DNA from: Chloroflexota bacterium
GTDB taxonomy: Bacteria > Chloroflexota > UBA11872
Assembly (NCBI GenBank): GCA_026708035.1
Contig: JAPOVQ010000013.1
Coordinates: 73,372 to 137,371 of the forward strand
Length of the DNA stretch: 64,000 nt
Direction: 5' to 3'
Of this stretch, positions 25,341 through 33,364 are shown piece after piece. The first letter of the stretch is position 1. Every line of letters starts with the position of its first letter. The notes beneath the pieces are model-generated. The model was not told where the DNA came from, did no database searches, and saw only the letters and a program-made list of their open reading frames with translations. Both the position numbers and the translations under genes were made by a program.

Positions 25341-25961
25341 CTAAGGATATCGCTTGACTTCTTCTCTTATGCTCAATATGTCTTTTCGATCATCATCGTC
25401 TATGGCAATTGATAATAGATGATCGGTAACAATTCTAATCTTTTCAGCGTCCATCAAGGCTCGGAATATCTTGAACAAGATCGGCAGCATAGCACCGAGA
25501 GAAACGATCGCTGCCCCAATCGCAAATCCGGCAGGAAAATCTGGCTTGGAGCTAATGCCTTGAGCAATCAACCCGGTCCAGACAACAAAGTAGTAAAGTA
25601 GGAGCAAGAAGCTATGTCTAGGAAGCGACTTTGACAACTTGCTAGTAAACGAATCCCGTCTGCGAAATGCAAGAATGGTGAAGATCAAAATGGCAAACAC
25701 AAGATGCAGTGAACTTCTATCCGCTACTCCTGCGAAGATTAAAGCGCTGTAAACAATTCCGGGACAGTTCGCGAGGAGGAATGCAATTCGACCAACCGTA
25801 ACCTGTTTCTTGGCAACTTTAGCTATTAGCTGCATGCGCCCCGGCAAGATTTGCAACTGTGGGAATCTTCGGCAATTCTCGGCTTCGACCGCAGCGGCCG
25901 CTGAAGCCGCAGCCTTGGGAGCCTTTAGTATTTCCCAACGTACGAGCCAAATAGCTCGCAA
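25341..25961 (-). CDS. Hypothetical multi-pass membrane protein
   Basis: 206 residues if read from a TTG at 25961, or 164 from ATG 25835 (MQLIAKVAKK). Four likely membrane helices: RIAFLLANCPGIVYSALIF, LHLVFAILIFTILAF, FLLLLYYFVVWTGLIA and FAIGAAIVSLGAMLPILF, followed by an acidic cytoplasmic tail (IAIDDDDRKDILSIREE). Base composition is clearly more AT-rich than the flanks, a sign of recent acquisition. It follows the PadR gene and a small membrane ORF on the same strand. Function not recognised. Confidence 0.55.
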   Translation of the reverse strand: MRAIWLVRWEILKAPKAAASAAAAVEAENCRRFPQLQILPGRMQLIAKVAKKQVTVGRIAFLLANCPGIVYSALIFAGVADRSSLHLVFAILIFTILAFRRRDSFTSKLSKSLPRHSFLLLLYYFVVWTGLIAQGISSKPDFPAGFAIGAAIVSLGAMLPILFKIFRALMDAEKIRIVTDHLLSIAIDDDDRKDILSIREEVKRYP

Positions 25962-26018
25962 TGTGGCCCGAGTCGCATCCGATCCATCGTCGCGTTCAGA
26001 TCTATAGCGATCCCGAAA

Positions 26019-26210
26019 TCACTCTTCAATTTCATAAGTCCGGTCACGCACTCTCTGTCGATTTGCCCGACCACATATGCACGACCAAAGACCAATCCAG
26101 CGGCCAATGAGCCAAGTCACGCTCTCCGGTAACGACGCGGCGAGCATCCACAGCGCTATGCCTGCGACGACTATTCCAGCGACCGGAATAAGGAATTGGG
26201 GAAAACCCAC
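26019..26210 (-). CDS. Small membrane protein, possibly frameshifted
   Basis: 63-codon frame starting with GTG overlapping the PadR stop (TAGTG), hence translationally coupled. N-terminal helix FLIPVAGIVVAGIALWMLAA is a clear membrane segment. After about residue 38 the neighbouring frame (GLVFGRAYVVGQIDREC ... to 25925) looks more protein-like than the annotated one, so a one-base indel near 26100 may have broken a longer protein. PadR-linked small membrane proteins are common; no function assigned. Confidence 0.4.
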   Translation of the reverse strand: MGFPQFLIPVAGIVVAGIALWMLAASLPESVTWLIGRWIGLWSCICGRANRQRVRDRTYEIEE

Positions 26211-26521
26211 TACGCACCCTCTTGGGCTGGCCGCCCTAGGGTTGCGCCCGACGTGCCGAACATCGCCGACCGGTGACGCTCAAGCGCCGTAGCGCCCAGG
26301 CCGGTCACCTCGAAGGTTCGGCGGGCGCGAGGCCCACTGACGGTCGTGTCGCGGCTGCTGCGCACGAAGCCCTTGGACTCCAGTCGGTACAGCGCGTCAT
26401 ACACGCTCGACTTGCCAATTGCGTCACGCAGATCGCACAGGATGGCGTAGCCGTGGGAAGGTCCGCGACTAACCAAGTAGTCGAGAATCAAGGCCTGAAT
26501 CGTCGGCAACAAGTCCTTCAT
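26210..26521 (-). CDS. PadR-family transcriptional regulator
   Basis: 103 residues from ATG 26521; the frame is open further upstream, but the family begins with MKDLLPTIQALILDYL. Winged-helix features: GPSHGYAI, IGKSSVYDALYRLESKGFV (recognition helix and wing) and RARRTFEVTGLG. PadR proteins repress adjacent membrane or transporter genes, and here two small membrane genes follow at once, with a TAGTG coupling. The putative -10 lies 6 bases ahead of the ATG, so the mRNA may be leaderless. Confidence 0.85.
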   Translation of the reverse strand: MKDLLPTIQALILDYLVSRGPSHGYAILCDLRDAIGKSSVYDALYRLESKGFVRSSRDTTVSGPRARRTFEVTGLGATALERHRSAMFGTSGATLGRPAQEGA

Positions 26522-26527
26522 GCCTCC

Positions 26528-26557
26528 ACTATATACCAATAACTGGACTATCTGCAA
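26528..26557 (-). promoter_or_regulatory. Candidate leaderless promoter of the PadR operon
   Basis: Minus strand TTGCAG (26552-26557), 18-base spacer, TATAGT (26528-26533), then 6 bases to the ATG at 26521. That distance is what a leaderless transcript needs. The spacer contains CCAGTTATTGG, a weak dyad that could be the PadR operator. Confidence 0.4.
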
Positions 26558-26614
26558 GTGCGCCCCACGCTCTTGGCCGGCCCAACGCTGCACGCAGCGC
26601 GGGCCACCGGACTC

Positions 26615-26995
26615 GGGCGCCCACTACGGACGCCCCTACAGCGGATTGGAGGTTGCGCCGAGTGTGGTGTGGATTGCTTGGTGGTCATTCGGCGTGGCTC
26701 TTTATTTCGTCGTCGAAGTTAAACCCCGAACACGCCAAAAAACTCCAGGCCTCCAGGTTCGGGACCGCGTCGCGCGCACCCTCCGCAGGCTGCTGAGACA
26801 CCCGTCATACCGTCCTTGAGCCGGAATCCAGCCCCCTTCGTGCGGTGCCGGTCCGGCCCCCTCTCCCTGGGGGAGAGGGCTGGGGTGAGGGTGTCCGGTG
26901 GCCCAGGCGGCACGCCGCGTGGGGGTTCCAACGTGGCCCGACGCGTCGGACCGGAATCCCCTCATCCTCACCTTCTCCCCCAGGGAGAAGGGATC
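26615..26995. repeat. Interspersed repeats between PadR and HAD genes
   Basis: The 520-base gap before 27045 contains an inverted family B unit (26615-26641), a GTCATACCGTCCTTGAGCC unit (near 26801-26831), a family A unit (26851-26896) and an inverted family A-like unit (26961-26995). Apparent frames through it are translations of the repeats. No gene is supported. Confidence 0.65.
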
Positions 26996-27044
26996 AGAGG
27001 CGCGCCCGGCGGTTGAGGCCAGCGCCGCTCGTTAGACTCGCGGC

Positions 27045-27797
27045 ATGGCGATTCGGGGTGTGCTGTTCGATCTGGGCGATACGTTGGTCACGCAGGAGGC
27101 CTTGGTCGGGTCTCCCAGCAACCGGCAGGGCGCGGCGCAGGTTGCCGAGGCGTTGGGACAGCTGACGGAGGTCGCGCCGACGGCGGAGCAGCTCACCGAC
27201 CCGCTGGGAGAAACCCTGCAAGAGGCGCTGATCGAGTCCTATCAGGGCGAGTGCGCCGTCCCGGATGCGCGGCGGGCGTTCCTGGAGGTCCTCGATCGCT
27301 TCGACCTGGAGCCGCCGTCCGAGCTCATCGACCTGCTGCTGCCGATGTATTTCGGGCCGCACTACGCGCGGATGACCGTCGATCCGCTCGCGGTCCGCAC
27401 GCTCGAGCTGCTGCGCCGGGCCGACGTGCGCACGGCCATCGTGGGCAACCTGATCCATGGCGAAGAGCTGCTGGTCGAGCGCCTGCGCGCGTTCGATTTG
27501 CTGCGGCTGGTGGACGCGCTGGTGCTGAGCACCGAATCCGGCTGGATGAAGCCGCATCCCGTGGCCTACCGCGAGGCGCTGCGCCGTCTCGACGTCCCGG
27601 CTGCAGACGCGGTCATGGTGGGCGACGACCTGGAAGTCGACGTGCGCGCGCCGCAGGCGCTCGGTCTGCGGGCCATCTGGCTGCGCCGCGACGCCCCATC
27701 CGGCCCCGCATCAGTCACGCCGGACGCAATCATCAACGACCTGGGGGGCCTGATCCCGGCCATCGCGGAGTTGGACGCCGCCGAGGCGCCGTCTTGA
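27045..27797 (+). CDS. HAD-superfamily hydrolase
   Basis: 250-residue haloacid-dehalogenase-like phosphatase. Motif I VLFDLGDTLV (nucleophile Asp9), motif II IVGNL, motif III Lys in WMKPHPVAYREAL, motif IV VMVGDDLEVDV. A helical cap between about 20 and 110 places it in subfamily IA, with small phosphorylated metabolites as likely substrates. ATG start at 27045. It is isolated by repeats on both sides. Confidence 0.85.
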   Translation: MAIRGVLFDLGDTLVTQEALVGSPSNRQGAAQVAEALGQLTEVAPTAEQLTDPLGETLQEALIESYQGECAVPDARRAFLEVLDRFDLEPPSELIDLLLPMYFGPHYARMTVDPLAVRTLELLRRADVRTAIVGNLIHGEELLVERLRAFDLLRLVDALVLSTESGWMKPHPVAYREALRRLDVPAADAVMVGDDLEVDVRAPQALGLRAIWLRRDAPSGPASVTPDAIINDLGGLIPAIAELDAAEAPS

Positions 27798-27856
27798 AGG
27801 GCTGAGAGCTGACTTCCGCGAGGAGGCGACAGGCGTTGTGCCAATCTGCCTGCCCC

Positions 27857-28160
27857 TTAGATTCCTCGCTGCGCTCGGAATGACAGGAAAACGGCGCTCA
27901 CGGTGGCAAGTGCCGGAAGACCCCCTCCCCATCCCTCCCCCTTTCAGGTGGAGGGGGGCAGAACCCTTCCTTCTCAGCGCGTGCGGGATCGTGGGTTTCC
28001 GCCTTCGGTGGACCCACGTAGGGGCGTCCCTCGTGGGCGCCCGTGTCCGGTAGCCCGCGCTGCGCGCAGCGTGGGATAGGCCGCGGATGAATCTCCCAGG
28101 CGGCCCGGTGCCTGGGCCATCGGGTCGAGACCTTAGATTCCCGTCTTCGCGGGAATGACG
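27857..28160. repeat. Interspersed repeats in a 410-base gap
   Basis: Contains inverted copies of units listed near 19.6-20.0 kb: TTAGATTCCTCGCTGCGCTC (27857-27884), CCCCTCCCCATCCCTCCCCC (27919-27956), the family B unit GTAGGGGCGTCCCTCGTGGG (28018-28043), CCGCGCTGCGCGCAGCG and TTAGATTCCCGTCTTCGCGG (28134-28160). No gene seen. Confidence 0.65.
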
Positions 28161-28207
28161 AATGTGGGACGCTCCCTGCGGCACCGGGCCGCTCCGACCT
28201 CCGCGTC

Positions 28208-29545
28208 CTAGCGCGGCAGCCAGGCGTCGTCGAGGACTTCGTCCGTGAGCCGCTTGCCGAGCAGATAGGTCGTGTTGTCGGGATACCAGAGCACCTGCTC
28301 GCCCGCGTAGTCGGTGAAGCTGCCGTAGATGGGCATGCCGCCGCCGCGTCCGGTCACGGAGTGGACGGCGTATTTGTTGTCGGCCAGCACGTGCGGGCGC
28401 CCAAACACCAGCGGCTGGCCGCCGGGGTTGTCGATCTCGCGACCGACGCTGACGCACACCGGCCGGCGCGCCTTGCCGTCGCCGGGTCCGTCGGCCCCAT
28501 GCGCGGTGCCGTCGTTGTTGTGGAAGAAGAGCAGAAACCGACCGTCGCGCAGCTTGTGTAGCGGGCAGGGCGACGAGGGATGCGGGATGGGCGGTCCGCC
28601 GGGCTGAAACCGCAGCGGGGCCGCCTCCGTCCACGACTCGCCGTAGTCCTCCGAAACCGAATACCAGACCCAGCCGGTCATAGTGCGCATGACGGCCAGG
28701 ATGCGGCCGTCCGAGAGGTTCTGGATGGACGGCTCCATGGCGCAGCTGATGCGCGGGTCGCGCGGATGCTCCACCTGGATGCCGTGATCGGCGTCCGGCC
28801 ACGTCGTCACCACGAGGTCCGCCGGGTCGTCGACCGTCATCACGTTGTCGAAGCGCAGGAACCAGCCCTCGTGATGGCGGGCGTTGAATCCGATCTCGGA
28901 CGTCACCGTCTCGAATTGGCGCTGATAGTGGTTGGAGGCCCAGCGCGTCATCGGGCAGATCACCTGGCCGCGGCGGTTCACGATGGGCGCCTGCCAGCCG
29001 GTCGGCACCCAGCTGCTGAGCATGGCGGGGTCGGGATCGTCGATGGCCCCACGCCCGATCACCGCGTCGTGCCGCTCGCCCCAGGTGACGCCGTCGTCGT
29101 CCGAGACGCGCCAGGACAGCACGCCCGTCATCCCGCGGTCGAAGTCCACCGGGCCGGTGTTGCGGTGATAGAAGAGCCAGACGCGGCCGCTGTGCGGCAC
29201 GACCACCGGCACCGACCACACCGGCGTCTTGCCGGAGTCGTCGGGCGGCGCCTCGATCACGGTCGGACGGCTCCAGGTGCGCCCACGGTCCTCGCTGCGG
29301 GCCGTCACTATCCGCACATTCACCCCGTGGAAGTGGTCCCCGGCCTGCGTCCAGGTGGCCAGGAAGGCCCCCGTGGTCGTGACCGTGACGATGAAGTGGG
29401 TATTGCCGTTGTCCCACGGCCCGTCCGGCCGCGGCCCGGTGTCGTGTTCCGGCGTGTCGTCGTCGGCCGGCACGTAGACGACGTAGTCGGGATTCGTGCG
29501 GAGGGCGTCGCGCCAGCGGGCGGCGGCGGTGGATTTCGGAGGCAT
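28208..29545 (-). CDS. Sialidase-like (BNR/Asp-box) protein
   Basis: 445-residue six-bladed beta-propeller candidate of the non-viral sialidase superfamily. Asp-box motifs (SxDxGxTW) are seen as SEDRGRTW, SDDDGVTW and SEDYGESW. An acidic MEPSIQNL segment lies where exo-sialidases carry the catalytic Glu. No signal peptide is visible, so it would act in the cytoplasm. ATG 29545 preceded by GAGGGTG is preferred to a TTG 15 bases upstream. It is distant in sequence from the four tandem paralogues at 36.4-41.4 kb. The substrate is unknown. Confidence 0.75.
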   Translation of the reverse strand: MPPKSTAAARWRDALRTNPDYVVYVPADDDTPEHDTGPRPDGPWDNGNTHFIVTVTTTGAFLATWTQAGDHFHGVNVRIVTARSEDRGRTWSRPTVIEAPPDDSGKTPVWSVPVVVPHSGRVWLFYHRNTGPVDFDRGMTGVLSWRVSDDDGVTWGERHDAVIGRGAIDDPDPAMLSSWVPTGWQAPIVNRRGQVICPMTRWASNHYQRQFETVTSEIGFNARHHEGWFLRFDNVMTVDDPADLVVTTWPDADHGIQVEHPRDPRISCAMEPSIQNLSDGRILAVMRTMTGWVWYSVSEDYGESWTEAAPLRFQPGGPPIPHPSSPCPLHKLRDGRFLLFFHNNDGTAHGADGPGDGKARRPVCVSVGREIDNPGGQPLVFGRPHVLADNKYAVHSVTGRGGGMPIYGSFTDYAGEQVLWYPDNTTYLLGKRLTDEVLDDAWLPR

Positions 29546-29670
29546 GGAGAGCACCCTCAAAGGCGGGACGCCGCGGCCGGCAGCGCCGGTGGACCGGTCA
29601 CGGCCAACGCCATCCCGACGAAAGCGCCCCCATCATCCCACCCTGGCCGAGACCACGCCTAAGTCCCGGA

Positions 29671-29716
29671 TCACCCTCACCCTTGCCCTCTCCCGTCAAG
29701 GGAGAGGGGGCCGGAT
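29671..29716. repeat. Family A repeat, inverted copy
   Basis: CACCCTCACCCTTGCCCTCT followed by CCCGTCAAGGGAGAGGG, the reverse complement of the unit at 1411-1456, in the divergent gap between the sialidase-like and HAD genes. Confidence 0.7.
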
Positions 29717-29780
29717 TCGCTCCCCGCACCCGACTAGAGGGGCTTTGCATGGGTCTTCGTCGCTGGTGGTAGGTTCCGCG

Positions 29781-30539
29781 GTGACCACCTCGCACCCGGC
29801 GGCCGTGTTTTTCGACGCCTACGGCACGCTGATCCACTTTCCGGACGATCCCTCGCCCTTCGACTACATGGCCGACGTCCTGCAGCGGGAGAGGGTTGAC
29901 CTGCCGCGCCCCCACCTCGACGACGCCCTGCACGCGGAGATGCGCTACTACAAGGCGCACTACGCCTCGGTGCGCACGGCCGACGACCTCGAACGGCTCC
30001 GCATCGAGGACGCCCGTGTCTACCTGGAGGCGCTGGGCGACACCGGGGCCGTGCCGCTGGACTTGAATCTCGTTGCGGACGAGCTGGCGGCGGCCTTCGA
30101 GAGCCGCGTGCTTCCCGACGCGCATGCGGCCATCGACCTTGTGCGAACGTCGGGCGTGCGCACCGCCGTTCTCAGCAACTTCAGCTACCTGCTACCGCTG
30201 GTCCTCGACGAGGTCGGACTTGGCGATGGGCTGGACCCAATCGTCTTCTCGGCGGCCGTCGGCGCCGAGAAGCCCGACCCGCGCATCTTCGCCGCGGCAG
30301 CCGCCGCGGTCGATGCCGACCTTGGCGACTGCGTGCTCATCGGCGACGACTTCAAGAACGACGTCGGCGGCGCGCAGCGTTGCGGCATGCCCGTGGTCTG
30401 GCTGGCGCGGGATGGATCGGACGCGCCGCCGGGCGTGGCCGTGGCCCGGAACCTGGTGGACGCCGTGCATCTCGCGTTGGGGCCCGGGTGGCGCGAATTG
30501 TCCCTCAGCGGGCACACGCCGCCATCGGCGAACGCCTGA
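29781..30539 (+). CDS. HAD-superfamily hydrolase (subfamily IA)
   Basis: 252 residues from GTG 29781. Motif I VFFDAYGTL (nucleophile Asp), motif II VLSNFS, motif III Lys in VGAEKPDPRIF, motif IV CVLIGDDFKNDV. The cap is helical. It resembles REG-2/HDHD3-like phosphatases. Upstream in-frame sequence is repeat-derived, so the GTG is chosen. The next gene starts two bases after its stop, indicating an operon with the YjbQ-like gene. Confidence 0.82.
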   Translation: MTTSHPAAVFFDAYGTLIHFPDDPSPFDYMADVLQRERVDLPRPHLDDALHAEMRYYKAHYASVRTADDLERLRIEDARVYLEALGDTGAVPLDLNLVADELAAAFESRVLPDAHAAIDLVRTSGVRTAVLSNFSYLLPLVLDEVGLGDGLDPIVFSAAVGAEKPDPRIFAAAAAAVDADLGDCVLIGDDFKNDVGGAQRCGMPVVWLARDGSDAPPGVAVARNLVDAVHLALGPGWRELSLSGHTPPSANA

Positions 30540-30540
30540 C

Positions 30541-30942
30541 ATGCGTCCGGTCACGCTGCGCGTCGCCACCTCCGCGCGAACGTCCGTGCACCCTATCGGA
30601 CGGCCGATCCAGGCGGCCCTTGACCGGCAGGAGGTCGGCGATGGCCTGCTGCTGGTCAGCGTGCCGCACACCACCTGCGCCGTGACCCTCAATGAGCCTG
30701 AATCAGGCCTGCTCGACGACCTGGCGCAAGCGCTGGAGCAATTGGTGCCCTGGCGCGGTTCCTACGCCCACAACCGGGGATCGGAGGACAACGCGGCGGC
30801 CCACGTCCGCGCCGCCCTGCTGGGTCATCAGCTGCTCGTGCCCATCGTCGATGGACGGCTTCAGGTCGGCGTGTGGCAGGACGTGCTGCTTGTCGAGTGC
30901 GACGGTCCCCGCACGCGCACGGTCGAGCTGCGCCTGGTCTAG
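30541..30942 (+). CDS. YjbQ/UPF0047 family protein
   Basis: 133 residues, compact beta-rich YjbQ fold. Conserved blocks: LLLVSVPHTTCAVTLNEPE (His in HTT), a SYAHNRGSEDNAAAHVRAALLG segment in pieces, and VGVWQDVLLVECDGPRTR. Family members show weak thiamine-phosphate synthase activity in vitro; the true role is unknown. Coupled to the HAD gene (1-base gap). Confidence 0.85.
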   Translation: MRPVTLRVATSARTSVHPIGRPIQAALDRQEVGDGLLLVSVPHTTCAVTLNEPESGLLDDLAQALEQLVPWRGSYAHNRGSEDNAAAHVRAALLGHQLLVPIVDGRLQVGVWQDVLLVECDGPRTRTVELRLV

Positions 30943-30977
30943 GCAAGGTCGGAACAAGGCGGTGGGCTTCACCCCAA

Positions 30978-31018
30978 TCCCTTCGCGCTGAGCTTGTCGA
31001 AGGGGGATCGAACGGATT
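30978..31018. repeat. Partial family F palindrome
   Basis: CCCTTCGCGCTGAGCTTGTC followed by GAAGGGGGATCGAACG between the convergent YjbQ and xylulokinase genes; may serve as a hairpin terminator for both. Confidence 0.45.
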
Positions 31019-31042
31019 GGGGTCCTTGAGATCGCGGCCGGA

Positions 31043-32560
31043 TCACTCCTGGAGCGACGCCACCCTGGCAAACGAATCGGCCAGTGCCGGGTATAGCTCG
31101 TGGTAGAGGCGGTAGGTCGCCTCGTAGACAGCGTGCGTGTCTCGGCCAGGTTCTATTTCTTGGGTTCGGCTCCCGGTCGCTGCGCACGCCTCCTCCACCG
31201 ACGCGTACACCCCGACGGCAACTCCGGCTAGCAAAGCCGCGCCGAAAGCCGGGCCGCGGTCCTCGGGCTCGAGGCTGATCGGAAGCCCGAGCACGTCGGC
31301 CACGATCTGCCGCCAGAGCGGGCTGCGCGCGCCGCCCCCGGCGATCTTGACCCGGCGTGCGGGCAGGCCGAGGTCCTGGATGATCTCCAGTCCGTCGCGC
31401 AGGCTGAACGCCACGCCTTCGAGCACGGATCGCACCACGTCGCCGCGCCCGTGGGCGGTCGTCAGGCCGAACAGCACGCCGCGCGCGTTGGGATCGAGGT
31501 GCGGCGTGCGCTCGCCCTGCAGATAGGGCAGCCAGATCAATCCTCGACTCCCGGCGGGAGATGTGGCCGCCTCGCGGGTCAGCGCGTCGTAGGCTACGCC
31601 GCCGCTCGCGTCCGACGCGCCCAGAGTGTCCCGCACCCAGCGCAGCGAGATTCCCGCGCCCTGGGTCACGCCCATCACGTGCCACGTCTCCGGCAGCGCG
31701 TGACAGAAGGTGTGCACGCGACCGGCAGGATCGATCCGCGGCCGGTCGCCGGCCACGAACACCACGCCCGACGACCCGATGGTCACGAGCGCGTCGCCCG
31801 CGGCGACAATTCCCGCCGCCACTCCGCCGGCGGCCTGATCACCCGCGCCCGCGGCGACAGGCAGGCCGGCCGGCAGGCCCAAGGCTTCCGCCGCTGCCGG
31901 GGTGAGTGCGCCGGCCGTTTCGGGTGACTCGACCACGCGCGGCAGCCACTCCAGCGGAATCTCCAGGTCGCGCGCCATGGCTTCGGACCACTTGCGCTTG
32001 GCCACGTCAAAGAGCGCCGTACCCGAGGCGTCGGCGACGTCGGCGGCGGCCTCGCCCGTGAGGCGCAGGCGAATGAAGTCCTTGGGCAGCAGGACGCGTC
32101 GAATCCGGGCGTAGGCGTCGGGCTCGTGCTCGCGCACCCACAAGAGCTTGGGCGCGGTGAATCCTTCCAGCGGCGGGTTGGCGGTGCGCGCGATGACCTC
32201 GGCCAGCCCGATGTCGCGCTCGACGGCTTGGCGTTGCGCGCCGGTTCGCTGGTCGCACCAGAGAATGGCGGGCCGGATCGATTGGTCACGCTCGTCGAGA
32301 AGCGTCGCGCCGTGCATCTGCCCGGTGAGCCCGATCCCACGAATGGCCGCTGGGTCCGGCGCGGCCCGGACGCACGCACCGAGCGCCTCCACCGCCGCCC
32401 GTTCCCACGTATCGGGATCCTGCTCGGCCCAGCCCGGATGCGGCGTGTGCATTGGGTATTCCGCCGCGTGAGTGGCCAGAATGTGACCGTCGCGAGCCGT
32501 CAGCACCGCCCGAGCGCTGGTGGTGCCGAGGTCGAGGCCCAGCAGCAGGTCGTCGGTCAT
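31043..32560 (-). CDS. xylB: Xylulokinase-like FGGY carbohydrate kinase
   Basis: FGGY kinase, 505 residues. N-terminal ATPase fold LLGLDLGTTSARAVL, substrate segment TGQMHGATLLDE and WCDQRTGAQ (as in D-xylulokinase), then the phosphate motif GAGDQAAGGVAAG and C-terminal IAGGGARSPLWRQIVADVLG. Best match by motif is XylB, phosphorylating D-xylulose. ATG 32560 is chosen; a GTG 15 bases earlier is possible. With the polyol dehydrogenase and SDR encoded just upstream on the same strand, it would feed xylulose 5-phosphate into the pentose phosphate pathway. Confidence 0.88.
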   Translation of the reverse strand: MTDDLLLGLDLGTTSARAVLTARDGHILATHAAEYPMHTPHPGWAEQDPDTWERAAVEALGACVRAAPDPAAIRGIGLTGQMHGATLLDERDQSIRPAILWCDQRTGAQRQAVERDIGLAEVIARTANPPLEGFTAPKLLWVREHEPDAYARIRRVLLPKDFIRLRLTGEAAADVADASGTALFDVAKRKWSEAMARDLEIPLEWLPRVVESPETAGALTPAAAEALGLPAGLPVAAGAGDQAAGGVAAGIVAAGDALVTIGSSGVVFVAGDRPRIDPAGRVHTFCHALPETWHVMGVTQGAGISLRWVRDTLGASDASGGVAYDALTREAATSPAGSRGLIWLPYLQGERTPHLDPNARGVLFGLTTAHGRGDVVRSVLEGVAFSLRDGLEIIQDLGLPARRVKIAGGGARSPLWRQIVADVLGLPISLEPEDRGPAFGAALLAGVAVGVYASVEEACAATGSRTQEIEPGRDTHAVYEATYRLYHELYPALADSFARVASLQE

Positions 32561-32590
32561 GGCGAGCGCGGACACTTTAGCCGCACCCGC

Positions 32591-33364
32591 TCACCAGGCC
32601 GTGACGCCGCCGTCGACGACCAGGTCGTGGCCGGTCACGTAGGCCGCGGCGTCGCTGGCCAGGAACACCACCGCCCCCTGGATCTCCTCGATCTCCGCCA
32701 TGCGCCCCATGGGCGTGTCGCGCGTCCAGATCGGCCGGGCGGGAATCATGTGCGGCGCGTTGACCATCTCGGTGCGGGTGTAGCCGGGGCTCACCGCATT
32801 GACGCGCACGCCGTGCTCCGCCCACTCGGCGGCCAGCGCGCGCGTGAGGTGGACGACGCCGGCCTTCGAGGCGCTGTAGTGGGCCTGCTGCTGCGGGCGG
32901 TTGATGATCTGCGCCGAGATCGATGCCACGTTGACGATGGCCCCGCGCCCCTGCGGAATCATCACGCGGGCGGCCTCCTGCGAGCACAGGAATACGCCCT
33001 TGAGGTTGGTGTCGAGCACGCGGTCCCAGTCGTCCTCGGGCATGTCTACGGCGTCGACCCAGGTGGTGATCCCGGCGTTGTTGACCGCGATGTCGAGGCT
33101 GCCCCACTCATCGACCACGGACTGCACCGCGGCGCGAACGTCGTCGGCGCTGGTCACGTCGGCGTGGATGGCCTTGGCGCGGGCGCCGCGCGACTCGACC
33201 TCGGCAACGGTGCGCTCGAGGGTGTCCTGGGTGCGCCCGCAGACGGCCACGTCGGCGCCGGCCTCGGCCAGCGCTTGCGCCAGGCCCTTGCCGATGCCGG
33301 TGCCGCCGCCGGTCACGAGCGCGCGGCGGCCGTCGAGGCGGAAGCGGTCGAGGACGCTCATCAT
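32591..33364 (-). CDS. Short-chain dehydrogenase/reductase
   Basis: Classical SDR of 257 residues: cofactor motif VTGGGTGIGKGLAQAL, NNAG in VNNAGIT, catalytic Ser/Tyr/Lys in VASISAQ and YSASKAG, and the C-terminal GHDLVVDGG. GRTQ after beta-2 hints at NADP(H) preference. Overlaps the stop of the zinc dehydrogenase (ATGATGA arrangement), so it is translationally coupled. Likely oxidises a sugar or polyol in the xylulose module. Confidence 0.88.
   Translation of the reverse strand: MMSVLDRFRLDGRRALVTGGGTGIGKGLAQALAEAGADVAVCGRTQDTLERTVAEVESRGARAKAIHADVTSADDVRAAVQSVVDEWGSLDIAVNNAGITTWVDAVDMPEDDWDRVLDTNLKGVFLCSQEAARVMIPQGRGAIVNVASISAQIINRPQQQAHYSASKAGVVHLTRALAAEWAEHGVRVNAVSPGYTRTEMVNAPHMIPARPIWTRDTPMGRMAEIEEIQGAVVFLASDAAAYVTGHDLVVDGGVTAW

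Noticed and set aside
26702-26971. Open frames across the gap between the PadR and HAD genes
   Set aside because: They are translations of family A and related repeats and have no protein-like composition.
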